From NCBI GenBank assembly GCA_963971535.1, contig OZ020593.1, positions 12,453,500 through 12,517,499 on the forward strand: a stretch of 64,000 bases of DNA. The letters run 5' to 3'. Position numbers and translations under genes: made by a program. The DNA is from Notolepis coatsorum (lineage: Eukaryota; Chordata; Actinopteri; Aulopiformes; Paralepididae). Every line of letters starts with the position of its first letter. Position 1 is the stretch's first letter. The notes beneath the pieces are model-generated. The model saw only the letters and a program-made list of their open reading frames with translations, was not told the origin of the DNA and did not search any database. Below are positions 41,898-54,800 of the stretch, piece after piece.

Positions 41898-43258
41898 TGT
41901 AACTGAGGGGTACAATTCCCTGACTGTATTGATAAGTATGGTATCATTAAACCACTACCGCTTTATGTACTTTAACTACTGGCCATACAGTACACGATAT
42001 CTAAATATGATGAACACTTTCCACAATGAAATCGGTTCCAGTCAAAGGTAATAATCAAATATTTAATGGAGCAAAAGGTACATAGAATATTTATCTTACA
42101 TTTATCATTTGAATGCACTTGTAAGGCAAATGAGTACTCGTAGGCAAATCAACACTGAATGTCCAATCTCTGGTTACGCAGGAAGCAAGTATACAACCTG
42201 GCTCTTAGGGAATTATGTCTATGGTACACTTAATGATATAGCGGGATATTCTGGAGGGGGTCCTCCCGGTTGTAAGCCGGTAGGGGGGGTAGGAGAGCCG
42301 TCGGTAGTAGACCGTCTGGTCAACGATATCTATGGAGACTTCAAGTACAGAAGACAGTGCAATAGACTCTTGATCCGCAGATGAATACACCTTGGTTCTC
42401 TTGTAGGCTGTAGCTCCACAATGAAGAAGAAGCTAGGCGACCTCAGTCTCTCTGAGCGCCGACTCAACTTGACTCCTCTCGGGGGTAAATCCAACACTCA
42501 CAGGCGTCGGCGATTATCTGCTCCACAAATCACAGTACCAAAGCAAATATATATTCCAGCCGCATAGGGCTCAGCAGTCGTCGGGTAGGTAATCCAGTGT
42601 ACATGTCCCTCGGTCCTCGCCTAGATCTCCTCGGATGAAAGCGCCATGTGGTCGGCCCAACCTGGATAAGACTCTAGATAACACGAGGAAGCGTTGGAGA
42701 TGCTGGTCACTTTAGAACTCTAACCGCACGATGCACCATACACGATAGACTATTATTACTTGATAGAAATACGTCGCACTCGACGGTCCAGTGCCAAACT
42801 CTGACAATTCAGTTATTAATTCGCACGAGGTCTCAATGCTATTCTAAGGCCAAACAGGCCATACTTCACCGCACGTCGTATCGTGGGTGAGGCTTCACGT
42901 TCTGTTACTAAGTTGGGAAGAAGGGTAAGGGACTTCTACATTTACTTGCGCCATATTTATATGCACGGTGAACAAATAGTGCCACTCTCATTTCGGTAGC
43001 CGTATCCCTGAGCGGAGCCGGGGCTAGTACGGACATGTCTCGTCGGTACCTTTGAACTTGACGCCAGGGGCTGGTCCCCTGGCGCCTGGTCCTTTGTCCA
43101 ATAAGAGAATGAACTATTATGGGCTATAGTAGGCTAAAGGGATATTCCGTGCATATGTACAAGGAATATACAAGGGATATCAAACGATATACAAATACTA
43201 TTCAATATATATCCATAAATAAATATATATATTCGGTTTAATCTGATCCTTCGTAACA
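41898..43258 (-). repeat. BEL 5' LTR (1361 bp)
   Basis: Starts TGTAACTG and ends CGTAACA on the plus strand. It is nearly identical to 32979-35530 outside the hAT insertion; differences seen include A/G at 42242, C/T near 42519, A/G near 42692 and A/C near 42788. The small open frames that occur in both LTRs are not supported as genes. Confidence 0.95.
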
Positions 43259-43263
43259 AATAG

Positions 43264-44396
43264 TAATCAATCAATTTTTCTTTTATTTAACATCAAAGCA
43301 GGAGCACCAGGTGGAAAGGATTTCCGATATTTTTTTGTTTAAAACAATACAAGGAGATCGTAGAGGCCGATTTGAGACATGTCTGGAGGTCATTCCAGGC
43401 CCAAGGACCAAAATGAAATAGGTTTCTTTTACATGCCTCAGTCCGCACGGGCGGTATTTTAAAGCGCATTCCAGGTGCTGGATCTGAGATTGAGTGAGTT
43501 TTGAATTAATTCAAGCTTGGAACTGATGTAACATGGACATTTTCCAAGAACAGCCTTGTATATAAAAACATACCAGTGCTGCAACCTGCGTGTAGCCAGT
43601 GAAGTCCAACCAATTAGTGAATAGAGTGTACTGTACAGTGATGCGTCCTATAAGGTGAATTGGAGATAAATCTCAGAGCGGATCGAGTTTGGCTAAGGCA
43701 GTAGGACAAGCAAATCTATAAACTATGTCGCCATAGTCTAGCTGTGACAATAAAAGGGCCATAACCACCTGTTTCCGGGAGGCGGGGGGAAAGCATAATT
43801 TAACCCTATAGAAAAAAGCAACTGTGTATTGATTTGAATTGATTAAAGCATCAATATGATGTTTAAAATCTAGATTCTTGTCCAGCCAGATGCCAAGGTA
43901 TTTGTACCTTTCAATAACCTCAAATAGAACAAACGTCAAGGGTGAAAATAGAGGGGGGAGAGGCAGTTGACCTAGTTGGAGCAAATACCATTGCCTTTGT
44001 TTTGCTACCATTCAATAGCAGTTTTGAGTCAATGAGAGTATGCTGCAAGGAGGCAAAATCAGACTGTACATTTTTTGACAGCAGCCTCAAGAGAAGGAGC
44101 TCAAGAATACATAACTGTATCATCAGCATATATATGGTACCGGGAGTGAGTTAAATGATCACAGATGTTATTTACCTATAATAGAAAAAGAAGCGGACCC
44201 AAAATTGATTGTTGTGGAACCCCCTTCTCTAAAGTAATTGGATCAGAGTCACCAAGCCTGACACACTGTGTACGGTCAAGGAGATAGCCCCTGAACCAAG
44301 CAACCAGTTAGACTGAACCCCCCCTCAGGAGAGTATTGAATAATATGTGATGATCGACAGTATCGAAAGCCTTAGTCAGATCAATAAATAATTAGC
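43264..44396 (-). pseudogene. LINE with degenerate reverse transcriptase, minus strand (right part of a split LINE)
   Basis: Minus frames at 43673-44011 and 43920-44129 encode ERYKYLGIWLDKNLDFKHHI, LLLSQLDYGDIVYR, and upstream NGSKTKAMVF. Further upstream the remains of KAFDTVDHH appear at about 44345-44385. Several frameshifts and stops break it. Its 3' end continues at 32756-32978. Family is L2/CR1-like. Confidence 0.65.
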
Positions 44397-45320
44397 ATTT
44401 AGGCTGTTTTTCCTGTTTTTATCTTATTTTAACTTGATTGTTTCGTGCTGATTACTTGTTTTTATCTTTGTGTTATTCTATCTCTTTTAGTTGTTTACTC
44501 CACTCACTGTCAAGTTTAAATAAAGGTTGAACCCTCTCTCCCCCCTCTCTCTCTCCCCCTCTCCCTCTCTCTCTCTCTACTACAGCACCCTCTCTCTCTC
44601 TCTCTTTCTCTACCTCTCTCTCTCTATACTACAGCACCTTGAACCCTCTCTCTTAAATAAAGGTTGAATTAATTGTATAGGTGCTTCCACTCCATTGTGC
44701 CACACTCAACCAATATGGCAGACATGATTGAATCAAGATACCTTGAGGCGACAGTGGCTCAGGAGGTAGAGCAGTCGTCTGGTCTTCTTCTTTCTTTTCG
44801 TGTCCATATATGAAGCTATTCAGCTTATATAACGTCCAACCAGTGCTTGGTACATTGCTGTCCCTTGATGTTGTAGAGTGCTACCAGTACTGTAGATCCT
44901 TTGCTGTGCAGGGTCCGCCTAACAGAGGACATCAAAGAAGGTCCTCCATGGTCTGGGGTTCTGTGCCACATGTGGTTGTGTAGTTAAGTGGACATGAAAA
45001 AAGAGTAATGTGAAAAGATACATTTCATGCATGTACTTTATTCTATTTCAAATGCATCATATTATGTATACAATTGAAGTAAACAAAGGCTTGTGAAAAT
45101 GTACAAGATATATATCTTATTTATTATTTAATGTATAAGAAGTATATTATTATTTCAATCGGTTTATTTCCATTTATGCTGTTTTCTATTACTTGGGTCT
45201 GAGAAGTGATCAATGAACAGGTGCTTGATTATACTTGCCTTGCAAGAAACTACTTAGAGGGGGAACGCACACCTGTTTCTCATTCATTGTACAAATGTGA
45301 ATGAGAGCAACAGCGTGTCC
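44396..45320. repeat. duplicated segment, copy A
   Basis: Shares a long, ordered series of blocks with 55645-56675: a LINE tail (GCATTTAGGCTGTTTTTCCT), CT-rich stretches with CTACTACAGCACC, a tRNA-SINE head (GTGGCTCAGGAGGTAGAGCA), a GGTACATTGCTGTCCCTTG block, and a CTACTTAGAGGG block. Copy A carries an extra segment of about 320 bp (about 44918-45236) absent from copy B. Confidence 0.75.
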
Positions 45321-45539
45321 AGCGTGTTTGATTCTTCACTTCAAGATTGGACGGGTTTCGACTGTCCTAACTGGGGTGGGTAGTTCATGCCACCATTGTG
45401 GGGCAAGGACTGAAAAAAGGCAGGTTCTCCTTGATGACCCTCCCGGAGCTCGGATAGGAGTAGGTCTGAGGCGGCCAGAAGATGCAGAGCGTAGGGGTCT
45501 TGAGGGTGTGTAGTTAGAGACCATTGACCGGAGGTAGGC

Positions 45540-46330
45540 GAGAGCAGTACCACTGTCACCCCCTCCTCTCACATCCGTAACCTTGGCATCATCCTGGACT
45601 CCACCCTTTCTTTCCTCCCTTATGTGAACCACATAAACAAAACGGCCTTCTACCACCTCCGGGAACATTGCTCGTCTCCGCCCCTCCCTATCACTCTCCG
45701 CTGCTGAAACACTGGTTCATGCATTCATATCATCAAGACTGGATTACTGTAACAGCATCCTCTACGGCTCACCAAACACTATCCTCAATAAACTCCAATA
45801 TGTCCAAAACTCTGCTGCCCGCATGCTCACCTCCACCCGTCGCTCTGATCACATCACCCCTGTCCTCCACGACCTCCACTGGCTCCAATCAAATACAGGA
45901 TACAATTTAAAATACTACTCATCACATTTAAAGCCCTCAACAACCTTGTCCGACCTCCTCCACCGTCACACGCCCACCCGTCGCCTTAGGTCTGCAGATG
46001 CCAACCTCCTAACACCTCCCACGACCAAGCTCCGGACCTGGGGCGACAGGGCCTTTGCTGCTGCTGCCCCCTCCCTCTGGAATGCCCTCCCCAGCCATAT
46101 CCATGATGCAAACACCCTGACATCTTTTAAATCAGCCCTCAAACCCCACCTTTTCAAGCTTGCTTTTGACCTCTAATTCTGTCGTTTTATTTTTTATTTT
46201 GTCATGTATTATTTTGTTCTGTTTATTTTGTATTTTTTTGCCATAGTTTTTGTCTCTCCTGCCCATGTAAAGCGTCTTTGAGCACCTGGAAAAGCGCTAT
46301 ATAAAATTGATGTATTATTATTATTACCCT
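45540..46330 (+). pseudogene. L2-like LINE pol C-terminus and tail
   Basis: Shifting frames encode SRLDYCNSILYGSPNTILNK, QNSAARMLT, LHDLHWLQ, RRLRSADANLL and then TWGDRAFAAAAPSLWNALP. This is the typical order for the region after reverse transcriptase in L2 pol. It ends GCGTCTTTGAGCACCTGG and AAAAGCGCTATATAAAATTG with ATT repeats. At least two frameshifts are present. Confidence 0.7.
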
Positions 46331-46384
46331 TTGCCGCACAGTCTTACTGTACACTTTACACCACTTGATTATTATTATTTTTCT

Positions 46385-47910
46385 TTTTTTTCGTTTATTT
46401 GGACGGGACAATGCAAAATTAATGAACATTGTGGAGTGTAAAAATTGCCGGATTTAGCACGAGGCTAATTTCCATCCGTTGTCCCCAAACATAAAAACAG
46501 GACACATAAAAACAGTAAGAAATGTACAAATACATAAAAACAGGACACATAAAAACAGTAAAAAAAATGTGGACTTTGGTTGGACTTCAGCCATTTGTTG
46601 TTGCCCTCTAAAAGAAGCAAGGGTGGGGCTTTCCCTTATGGAAATGGGGAGACTGTTCCATGTTTGACTGCCTTTTATGGACAGGACGTTTTGGCCAAAC
46701 GTGGTCAGTCTACGTTGGACCATGCAGTCACCTCTGGTGTCTGACCTGGTGCAGAGTCCAGTGTTTCTTTTTTTGTAGATGAATTCCTGTACAGGAGGGG
46801 GAGCTAGTCCATGTAGGCATTTGTAGATGAAACAAGAGCTTTTTAAGACTTTGACATTTTCAAAGCTCAAAAAGCTATATTGTTTCAAAATATTGCAATG
46901 GTGGTATGCCAATGGTTTTCTGGCAAATACCTTGATGGCTCTATGATAAAGCTGTTCGATGTGTTTCATGACAGTGACACCAGCAAATGACCAGTTTGTG
47001 AAGCAGTATTCAATGTGTGAGAATATCATGCAATGAAGATACGTTTTTGCAGCATCAACTGTTAAAAAAGGCCGGATTTGTCTAAAATTAACTAAATTAA
47101 AATTAATTGTGCGTTTCACTTTTTTGACATGTTTCTTAAAGGATAGGTTCGAGTCCAAGATGATGCCGAGGTACTTGAAATGGGAAACCAATTCCTGTCC
47201 CCCCCCCCCCCAGAAACACATTAGATCTTGTGATTCTGACTGACTGCAACCAGTGTTGGACCTTGTTCATTGCATTTGAGAGGTTACATGAGATCAGGTC
47301 AGTTTTCTTTACCATGTACAAAAATGACTGCGTCGTCAGCATACATCTGTACATTGAAGTCAGGGCATATGTCCGGCAGGTCATTGATGTACAACAGGGA
47401 AAACAGCAATGGCCCAAGGATCGATCCCTGCGGCACACCGACTGGATTGTCAAGATAAGGAGATTTGACACCATCAACCCATGACACATTGTTTTCTGTT
47501 TGTTAGGTAAGACTTAAACCATTGAATTGTATCTGCAGAGAAATTGAAATGAGACAACTTTGCCAAAAGTACTTGATGGTTGACAGTGTCAAGTGTCAAA
47601 CGCCTTTCTATAAGATCCAGGAACACAGCACCTACAGTATGGGTTTTTGTCCAACATATATTTAACCTTTTCAATAAAAACACAGTTTGCCGACTCAGTG
47701 GGAGTGCTGAGCGCGGAAGCCCAATTGAAGTGGGTGGAGTGGGATCATGTGACCTTTGTCCAGATGTTTAATCATAAGTTTCGACACCCACTTTTCAGCA
47801 ACCTTAGATATGGTGGATAGGATGCCGATTGGCCTGTAGTTGGACTTATGTAAGGAACAATGCCTGAAGAGAACAATGCCTGAAGAACCGGAGGAAGACA
47901 TTAACATATT
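46385..47910 (-). pseudogene. LINE with frameshifted reverse transcriptase, minus strand
   Basis: Read on the minus strand from 47907: NYRPIGILSTISKVAEKWV, then FLDL near 47620 and DTVNHQVLLAKLSHFNFSAD, then [20 protein letters not shown] and MYADDAVIF (the catalytic YADD is intact, near 47340), then HFKYLGIILDSNLSFKKHV and the C-terminal SQTWNSLPISIRESPTL. The pieces lie in different frames, so the copy is dead. Its 5' end is truncated near the inverted repeat at 47888-47994. Confidence 0.75.
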
Positions 47911-47994
47911 TTAATGAAGGCGGTGGAGAGCCAGAGAACCGGACGGTTGCTGCTGCCGAGTCCATTAAAATATGTTGATAATGTCTTCCTCCGG
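47888..47994. repeat. inverted repeat (fold-back)
   Basis: The arm with GGAGGAAGACATTAACATAT at 47889-47917 is matched in reverse by 47964-47993 ending GATAATGTCTTCCTCCGG. Each arm is about 29 bp with a spacer of about 46 bp. A related arm lies at about 9085-9115. Confidence 0.65.
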
Positions 47995-48227
47995 CTCAGA
48001 GGCCATTATTACTCCACTTATTTGATTTGATTATTTATGCATCATCAACATGCAAAACAAGTGCAGCGCGACGAAAATAAGCTGGCGTCTAACGAGACTG
48101 AAGATAACAGTAAAGTGCACGTAACAATATACAGTGTAAAAGTGATTAAAAACGGAATACATAATAACAAAGCTACTGAGTAAATAGGCTAATCAGATGT
48201 ATGTAGTTCAAGTTTTGGTTTTATTTG

Positions 48228-48735
48228 TCACCCATAAGGTACATGTACATTACAGTGAAATGCGTGGCGTTAAGGTCCAACTAGTTGACTATTGAGAGCT
48301 TCTATCCCCAGGCCATCGGGATGCTCAACGACACTATGTAACAACCCATCATCTACACACACACTGTGCACACATCCACATGCACACACTCACTTTAAAC
48401 AAACACTCACGTACCACTCACTTTACTCACTTTAGACACTTTAACACACTTTATATTTATCTATTATTAAAGAGATTTGCACCACATTCATGCCTCATTT
48501 GCACCCTACCCCACGTGTTGTACCTCTGCGTTCTACCTCACTGTTACTCATTTACTCTGTATTGTATGTACAGTATATTGACTTTACCTACTTTTTACTT
48601 CTTAATTTATTTTACTTACTTTCTCTTTACTGTATGTACAGTAGCACACTCAGGGGCTCATAAGAAACAAACATTTCATTATAAAGTATACTGTATTTTG
48701 TTGTGACAAATAAAAACAAACTTGAACTTGAAACT
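48228..48735. mobile_element. LINE 3' UTR fragments
   Basis: CCATCGGGATGCTCAACGAC at about 48313 is the coding end of a Rex1-like LINE (compare 56985-57005). A UTR with short TTTACT motifs follows and ends ACAAATAAAAACAAACTTGA at about 48730. Confidence 0.45.
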
Positions 48736-48813
48736 TATTGTGCAGAGAGACGAACAAGACAACACAACCGGTTCCAAGGGTGTTTACTGTAAGAGGAGCA
48801 GGGGGGGGGGGTC

Positions 48814-51800
48814 CAGGTGGAGGTAGAGGGGCAGCAGACAGGTGGAGGTAGAGGAGGAGAGACAGGTGGAGGTGGAGGAGGAGCAGACAGGTGGAGGTAG
48901 AGGAGGAGCAGACAGGTGGAGGTAGAGGAGGAGAGACAGGTGGAGGTAGAGGAGGAGCAGACAGGTGGAGGTAGAGGAGGAGCAGACAGGTGGAGGTAGA
49001 GGAGGAGCAGACAGGTGGAGGTAGAGGAGGAGGAGACAGGTGGAGGTAGAGGAGGAGCAGACAGGTGGAGGTAGAGGAGGAGAGACAGGTGGAGGTAGAG
49101 GAGGAGCAGACAGGTGGAGGTAGAGGAGGAGCAGACAGGTGGAGGTAGAGGAGGAGGAGACAGGTGGAGGTAGAGGAGGAGCAGACAGGTGGAGGTAGAG
49201 GTGGAGAGACAGGTGGAGGTAGAGGAGGAGAGACAGGTGGAGGTAGAGGAGGAGCAGACAGGTGGAGGTAGAGGAGGAGAGACAGGTGGAGGTAGAGGAG
49301 GAGCAGACAGGTGGAGGTAGAGGAGGAGGAGCAGACAGGTGGAGGTAGAGGAGGAGCAGACAGGTGGAGGTAGAGGAGGAGCAGACAGGTGGAGGAGGAG
49401 GAGGAGCAGACAGGTGGAGGTAGAGGAGGAGAGACAGGTGGAGGTAGAGGAGGAGCAGACAGGTGGAGGTAGAGGAGGAGCAGACAGGTGGAGGTAGAGG
49501 AGGAGCAGACAGGTGGAGGTAGAGGAGGAGCAGACAGGTGGAGGTAGAGGAGGAGCAGACAGGTGGAGGTAGAGGAGGAGAGACAGGTGGAGGTAGAGGA
49601 GGAGAGACAGGTGGAGGTAGAGGAGGAGAGACAGGTGGAGGTAGAGGAGGAGCAGACAGGTGGAGGTAGAGGAGGAGAGACAGGTGGAGGTAGAGGAGGA
49701 GAGACAGGTGGAGGTAGAGGAGGAGCAGACAGGTGGAGGTAGAGGAGGAGAGACAGGTGGAGGTAGAGGAGGAGCAGACAGGTGGAGGTAGAGGAGGAGA
49801 GACAGGTGGAGGTAGAGGAGGAGAGACAGGTGGAGGTAGAGGAGGAGCAGACAGGTGGAGGTAGAGGAGGAGAGACAGGTGGAGGTAGAGGAGGAGCAGA
49901 CAGGTGGAGGTAGAGGAGGAGCAGACAGGTGGAGGTAGAGGAGGAGGAGCAGACAGGTGGAGGTAGAGGAGGAGGAGAGACAGGTGGAGGTAGAGGAGGA
50001 GGAGAGACAGGTGGAGGTAGAGGAGGAGAGACAGGTGGAGGTAGAGGAGGAGAGACAGGTGGAGGTAGAGGAGGAGCAGACAGGTGGAGGTAGAGGAGGA
50101 GAGACAGGTGGAGGTAGAGGAGGAGAGACAGGTGGAGGTAGAGGAGGAGCAGACAGGTGGAGGTAGAGGAGGAGAGACAGGTGGAGGTAGAGGAGGAGAG
50201 ACAGGTGGAGGTAGAGGAGGAGCAGACAGGTGGAGGTAGAGGAGGAGAGACAGGTGGAGGTAGAGGAGGAGAGACAGGTGGAGATAGAGGAGGAGAGACA
50301 GGTGGAGGTAGAGGAGGAGAGACAGGTGGAGGTAGAGGAGGAGAGACAGGTGGAGGTAGAGGAGGAGAGACAGGTGGAGGTAGAGGAGGAGAGACAGGTG
50401 GAGATAGAGGAGGAGAGACAGGTGGAGGTAGAGGAGGAGAGACAGGTGGAGGTAGAGGAGGAGAGACAGGTGGAGGTAGAGGAGGAGAGACAGGTGGAGG
50501 TAGAGGAGGAGCAGACAGGTGGAGGTAGAGGAGGAGGAGAGACAGGTGGAGGTAGAGGAGGAGCAGACAGGTGGAGGTAGAGGAGGAGGAGAGACAGGTG
50601 GAGGTAGAGGAGGAGGAGACAGGTGGAGGTAGAGGAGGAGAGACAGGTGGAGGTAGAGGAGGAGCAGACAGGTGGAGGTAGAGGAGGAGAGACAGGTGGA
50701 GGTAGAGGAGGAGAGACAGGTGGAGGTAGAGGAGGAGCAGACAGGTGGAGGTAGAGGAGGAGCAGACAGGTGGAGGTAGAGGAGGAGAGACAGGTGGAGG
50801 TAGAGGAGGAGAGACAGGTGGAGGTAGAGGAGGAGAGACAGGTGGAGGTAGAGGAGGAGAGACAGGTGGAGGTAGAGGAGGAGCAGACAGGTGGAGGTAG
50901 AGGAGGAGAGACAGGTGGAGGTAGAGGAGGAGAGACAGGTGGAGGTAGAGGAGGAGGAGACAGGTGGAGGTAGAAGAGGAGAGACAGGTGGAGGTAGAGG
51001 AGGAGGAGACAGGTGGAGGTAGAGGAGGAGCAGACAGGTGGAGGTAGAGGAGGAGAGACAGGTGGAGGTAGAGGAGGAGGAGAGACAGGTGGAGGTAGAG
51101 GAAGAGCAGACAGGTGGAGGTAGAGGAGGAGAGACAGGTGGAGGTAGAGGAGGAGAGACAGGTGGAGGTAGAGGAGGAGAGACAGGTGGAGGTAGAGGAG
51201 GAGCAGACAGGTGGAGGTAGAGGAGGAGAGACAGGTGGAGGTAGAGGAGGAGAGACAGGTGGAGGTAGAGGAGGAGAGACAGGTGGAGGTAGAGGAGGAG
51301 CAGACAGGTGGAGGAGAGACAGGTGGAGGTAGAGGAGGAGCAGACAGGTGGAGGTAGAGGAGGAGGAGACAGGTGGAGGTAGAGGAGGAGAGACAGGTGG
51401 AGGTAGAGGAGGAGGAGGAGACAGGTGGAGGTAGAGGAGGAGAGACAGGTGGAGGTAGAGGAGGAGAGACAGGTGGAGGTAGAGGAGGAGAGACAGGTGG
51501 AGGTAGAGGAGGAGCAGACAGGTGGAGGTAGAGGAGGAGAGACAGGTGGAGGTAGAGGAGGAGTAGACAGGTGGAGGTAGAGGAGGAGAGACAGGTGGAG
51601 GTAGAGGAGGAGCAGACAGGTGGAGGTAGAGGAGGAGGAGACAGGTGGAGGTAGAGGAGGAGGAGAGACAGGTGGAGGTAGAGGAGGAGACAGGTGGAGG
51701 TAGAGGAGGAGAGACAGGTGGAGGTAGAGGAGGAGAGACAGGTGGAGGTAGAGGAGGAGAGACAGGTGGAGGTAGAGGAGGAGGAGACAGGTGGAGGTGG

Positions 51801-54800
51801 AGGAGGAGAGACAGGTGGAGGTAGAGGAGGAGAGACAGGTGGAGGTAGAGGAGGAGAGACAGGTGGAGGTAGAGGAGGAGCAGACAGGTGGAGGTAGAGG
51901 AGGAGAGACAGGTGGAGGTAGAGGAGGAGAGACAGGTGGAGGTAGAGGAGGAGGAGACAGGTGGAGGTGGAGGAGGAGAGACAGGTGGAGGTAGAGGAGG
52001 AGCAGACAGGTGGAGGTAGAGGAGGAGAGACAGGTGGAGGTAGAGGAGGAGAGACAGGTGGAGGTAGAGGAGGAGAGACAGGTGGAGGTAGAGGAGACAG
52101 GTGGAGGTAGAGGAGGAGCAGACAGGTGGAGGTAGAGGAGGAGCAGACAGGTGGAGGTAGAGGAGGAGAGACAGGTGGAGGTAGAGGAGGAGAGACAGGT
52201 GGAGGTAGAGGAGGAGCAGACAGGTGGAGGTAGAGGAGGAGCAGACAGGTGGAGGTAGAGGAGGAGCAGACAGGTGGAGGTAGAGGAGGAGCAGACAGGT
52301 GGAGGTAGAGGAGGAGAGACAGGTGGAGGTAGAGGAGGAGCAGACAGGTGGAGGTAGAGGAGGAGCAGACAGGTGGAGGTGGAGGAGGAGCAGACAGGTG
52401 GAGGTAGAGGAGGAGCAGACAGGTGGAGGTGGAGGAGGAGGAGAGACAGGTGGAGGTAGAGGAGGAGCAGACAGGTGGAGGTAGAGGAGGAGCAGACAGG
52501 TGGAGGTGGAGGAGGAGCAGACAGGTGGAGGTAGAGGAGGAGCAGACAGGTGGAGGTAGAGGAGGAGAGACAGGTGGAGGTAGAGGGGGAGAGACAGGTG
52601 GAGGTAGAGGAGGAGCAGACAGGTGGAGGTAGAGGAGGAGCAGACAGGTGGAGGTAGAGGAGGAGAGACAGGTGGAGGTAGAGGAGGAGCAGACAGGTGG
52701 AGGTAGAGGAGGAGAGACAGGTGGAGGTAGAGGAGGAGAGACAGGTGGAGGTAGAGGAGGAGGAGAGAGGTGGAGGTAGAGGAGGAGAGACAGGTGGAGG
52801 TAGAGGAGGAGCAGACAGGTGGAGGTAGAGGAGGAGAGACAGGTGGAGGTAGAGGAGGAGCAGACAGGTGGAGGTAGAGGAGGAGCAGACAGGTGGAGGT
52901 AGAGGAGGAGCAGACAGGTGGAGGTGGAGGAGGAGGAGAGACAGGTGGAGGTAGAGGAGGAGCAGACAGGTGGAGGTAGAGGAGGAGCAGACAGGTGGAG
53001 GTGGAGGAGGAGCAGACAGGTGGAGGTAGAGGAGGAGAGACAGGTGGAGGTAGAGGAGGAGAGACAGGTGGAGGTAGAGGAGGAGAGACAGGTGGAGGTA
53101 GAGGAGGAGAGACAGGTGGAGGTAGAGGAGGAGCAGACAGGTGGAGGTAGAGGAGGAGAGACAGGTGGAGGTAGAGGAGGAGAGACAGGTGGAGGTAGAG
53201 GAGGAGCAGACAGGTGGAGGTAGAGGAGGAGAGACAGGTGGAGGTAGAGGAGGAGCAGACAGGTGGAGGTAGAGGAGGAGAGACAGGTGGAGGTAGAGGA
53301 GGAGAGACAGGTGGAGGTAGAGGAGGAGAGACAGGTGGAGGTAGAGGAGGAGAGACAGGTGGAGGTAGAGGAGGAGAGACAGGTGGAGGTAGAGGAGGAG
53401 AGACAGGTGGAGGTAGAGGAGGAGCAGACAGGTGGAGGTGGAGGAGGAGAGACAGGTGGAGGTAGAGGAGGAGCAGACAGGTGGAGGTAGAGGAGGAGAG
53501 ACAGGTGGAGGTAGAGGAGGAGAGACAGGTGGAGGTAGAGGAGGAGAGACAGGTGGAGGTAGAGGAGGAGAGACAGGTGGAGGTAGAGGAGGAGCAGACA
53601 GGTGGAGGTAGAGGAGGAGCAGACAGGTGGAGGTAGAGGAGGAGAGACAGGTGGAGGTGGAGGAGGAGAGACAGGTGGAGGTAGAGGAGGAGCAGACAGG
53701 TGGAGGTAGAGGAGGAGCAGACAGGTGGAGGTAGAGGAGGAGAGACAGGTGGAGGTAGAGGAGGAGCAGACAGGTGGAGGTAGAGGAGGAGAGACAGGTG
53801 GAGGTAGAGGAGGAGACAGGTGGAGGTAGAGGAGGAGAGACAGGTGGAGGTAGAGGAGGAGAGACAGGTGGAGGTAGAGGAGGAGAGACAGGTGGAGGTA
53901 GAGGAGGAGCAGACAGGTGGAGGTAGAGGAGGAGAGACAGGTGGAGGTAGAGGAGGAGAGACAGGTGGAGGTAGAGGAGGAGCAGACAGGTGGAGGTAGA
54001 GGAGGAGAGACAGGTGGAGGTGGAGGAGGAGCAGACAGGTGGAGGTAGAGGAGGAGAGACAGGTCGAGGTAGAGGAGGAGCAGACAGGTGGAGGTAGAGG
54101 AGGAGAGACAGGTGGAGGTAGAGGAGGAGAGACAGGTGGAGGTAGAGGAGGAGAGACAGGTGGAGGTAGAGGAGGAGAGACAGGTGGAGGTAGAGGAGGA
54201 GAGACAGGTGGAGGTAGAGGAGGAGCAGACAGGTGGAGGTAGAGGAGGAGGAGAGACAGGTGGAGGTAGAGGAGGAGGAGACAGGTGGAGGTAGAGGAGG
54301 AGCAGACAGGTGGAGGTAGAGGAGGAGCAGACAGGTGGAGGTAGAGGAGGAGAGACAGGTGGAGGTAGAGGAGGAGAGACAGGTGGAGGTAGAGGAGGAG
54401 AGACAGGTGGAGGTAGAGGAGGAGAGACAGGTGGAGGTAGAGGAGGAGCAGACAGGTGGAGGTAGAGGAGGAGAGACAGGTGGAGGTAGAGGAGGAGAGA
54501 CAGGTGGAGGTAGAGGAGGAGGAGAGACAGGTGGAGGTAGAGGAGGAGCAGACAGGTGGAGGTAGAGGAGGAGCAGACAGGTGGAGGTAGAGGAGGAGCA
54601 GACAGGTGGAGGTAGAGGAGGAGCAGACAGGTGGAGGTAGAGGAGGAGAGACAGGTGGAGGTAGAGGAGGAGAGACAGGTGGAGGTAGAGGAGGAGCAGA
54701 CAGGTGGAGGTAGAGGAGGAGAGACAGGTGGAGGTAGAGGAGGAGCAGACAGGTGGAGGTAGAGGAGGAGAGACAGGTGGAGGTAGAGGAGGAGAGACAG

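Larger units (their letters stand above)
32979..43258 (-). mobile_element. near-complete BEL/Pao LTR retrotransposon
   Basis: A 10.28-kb element on the minus strand with TG...CA LTRs. Perfect 5-bp target copies AATAG flank it at 32974-32978 and 43259-43263. In coding order it has the 5' LTR (41898-43258), a tRNA-Tyr-like primer site, a gag-like leader, gag with zinc knuckles, protease, reverse transcriptase, RNase H, integrase, a GGGGGC-rich tract and the 3' LTR (32979-35530). The two LTRs differ at about four positions seen by eye over 1361 bp, apart from a hAT insertion in the 3' LTR, so the insertion is recent. One frame break and one stop codon interrupt the coding region. Confidence 0.95.
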
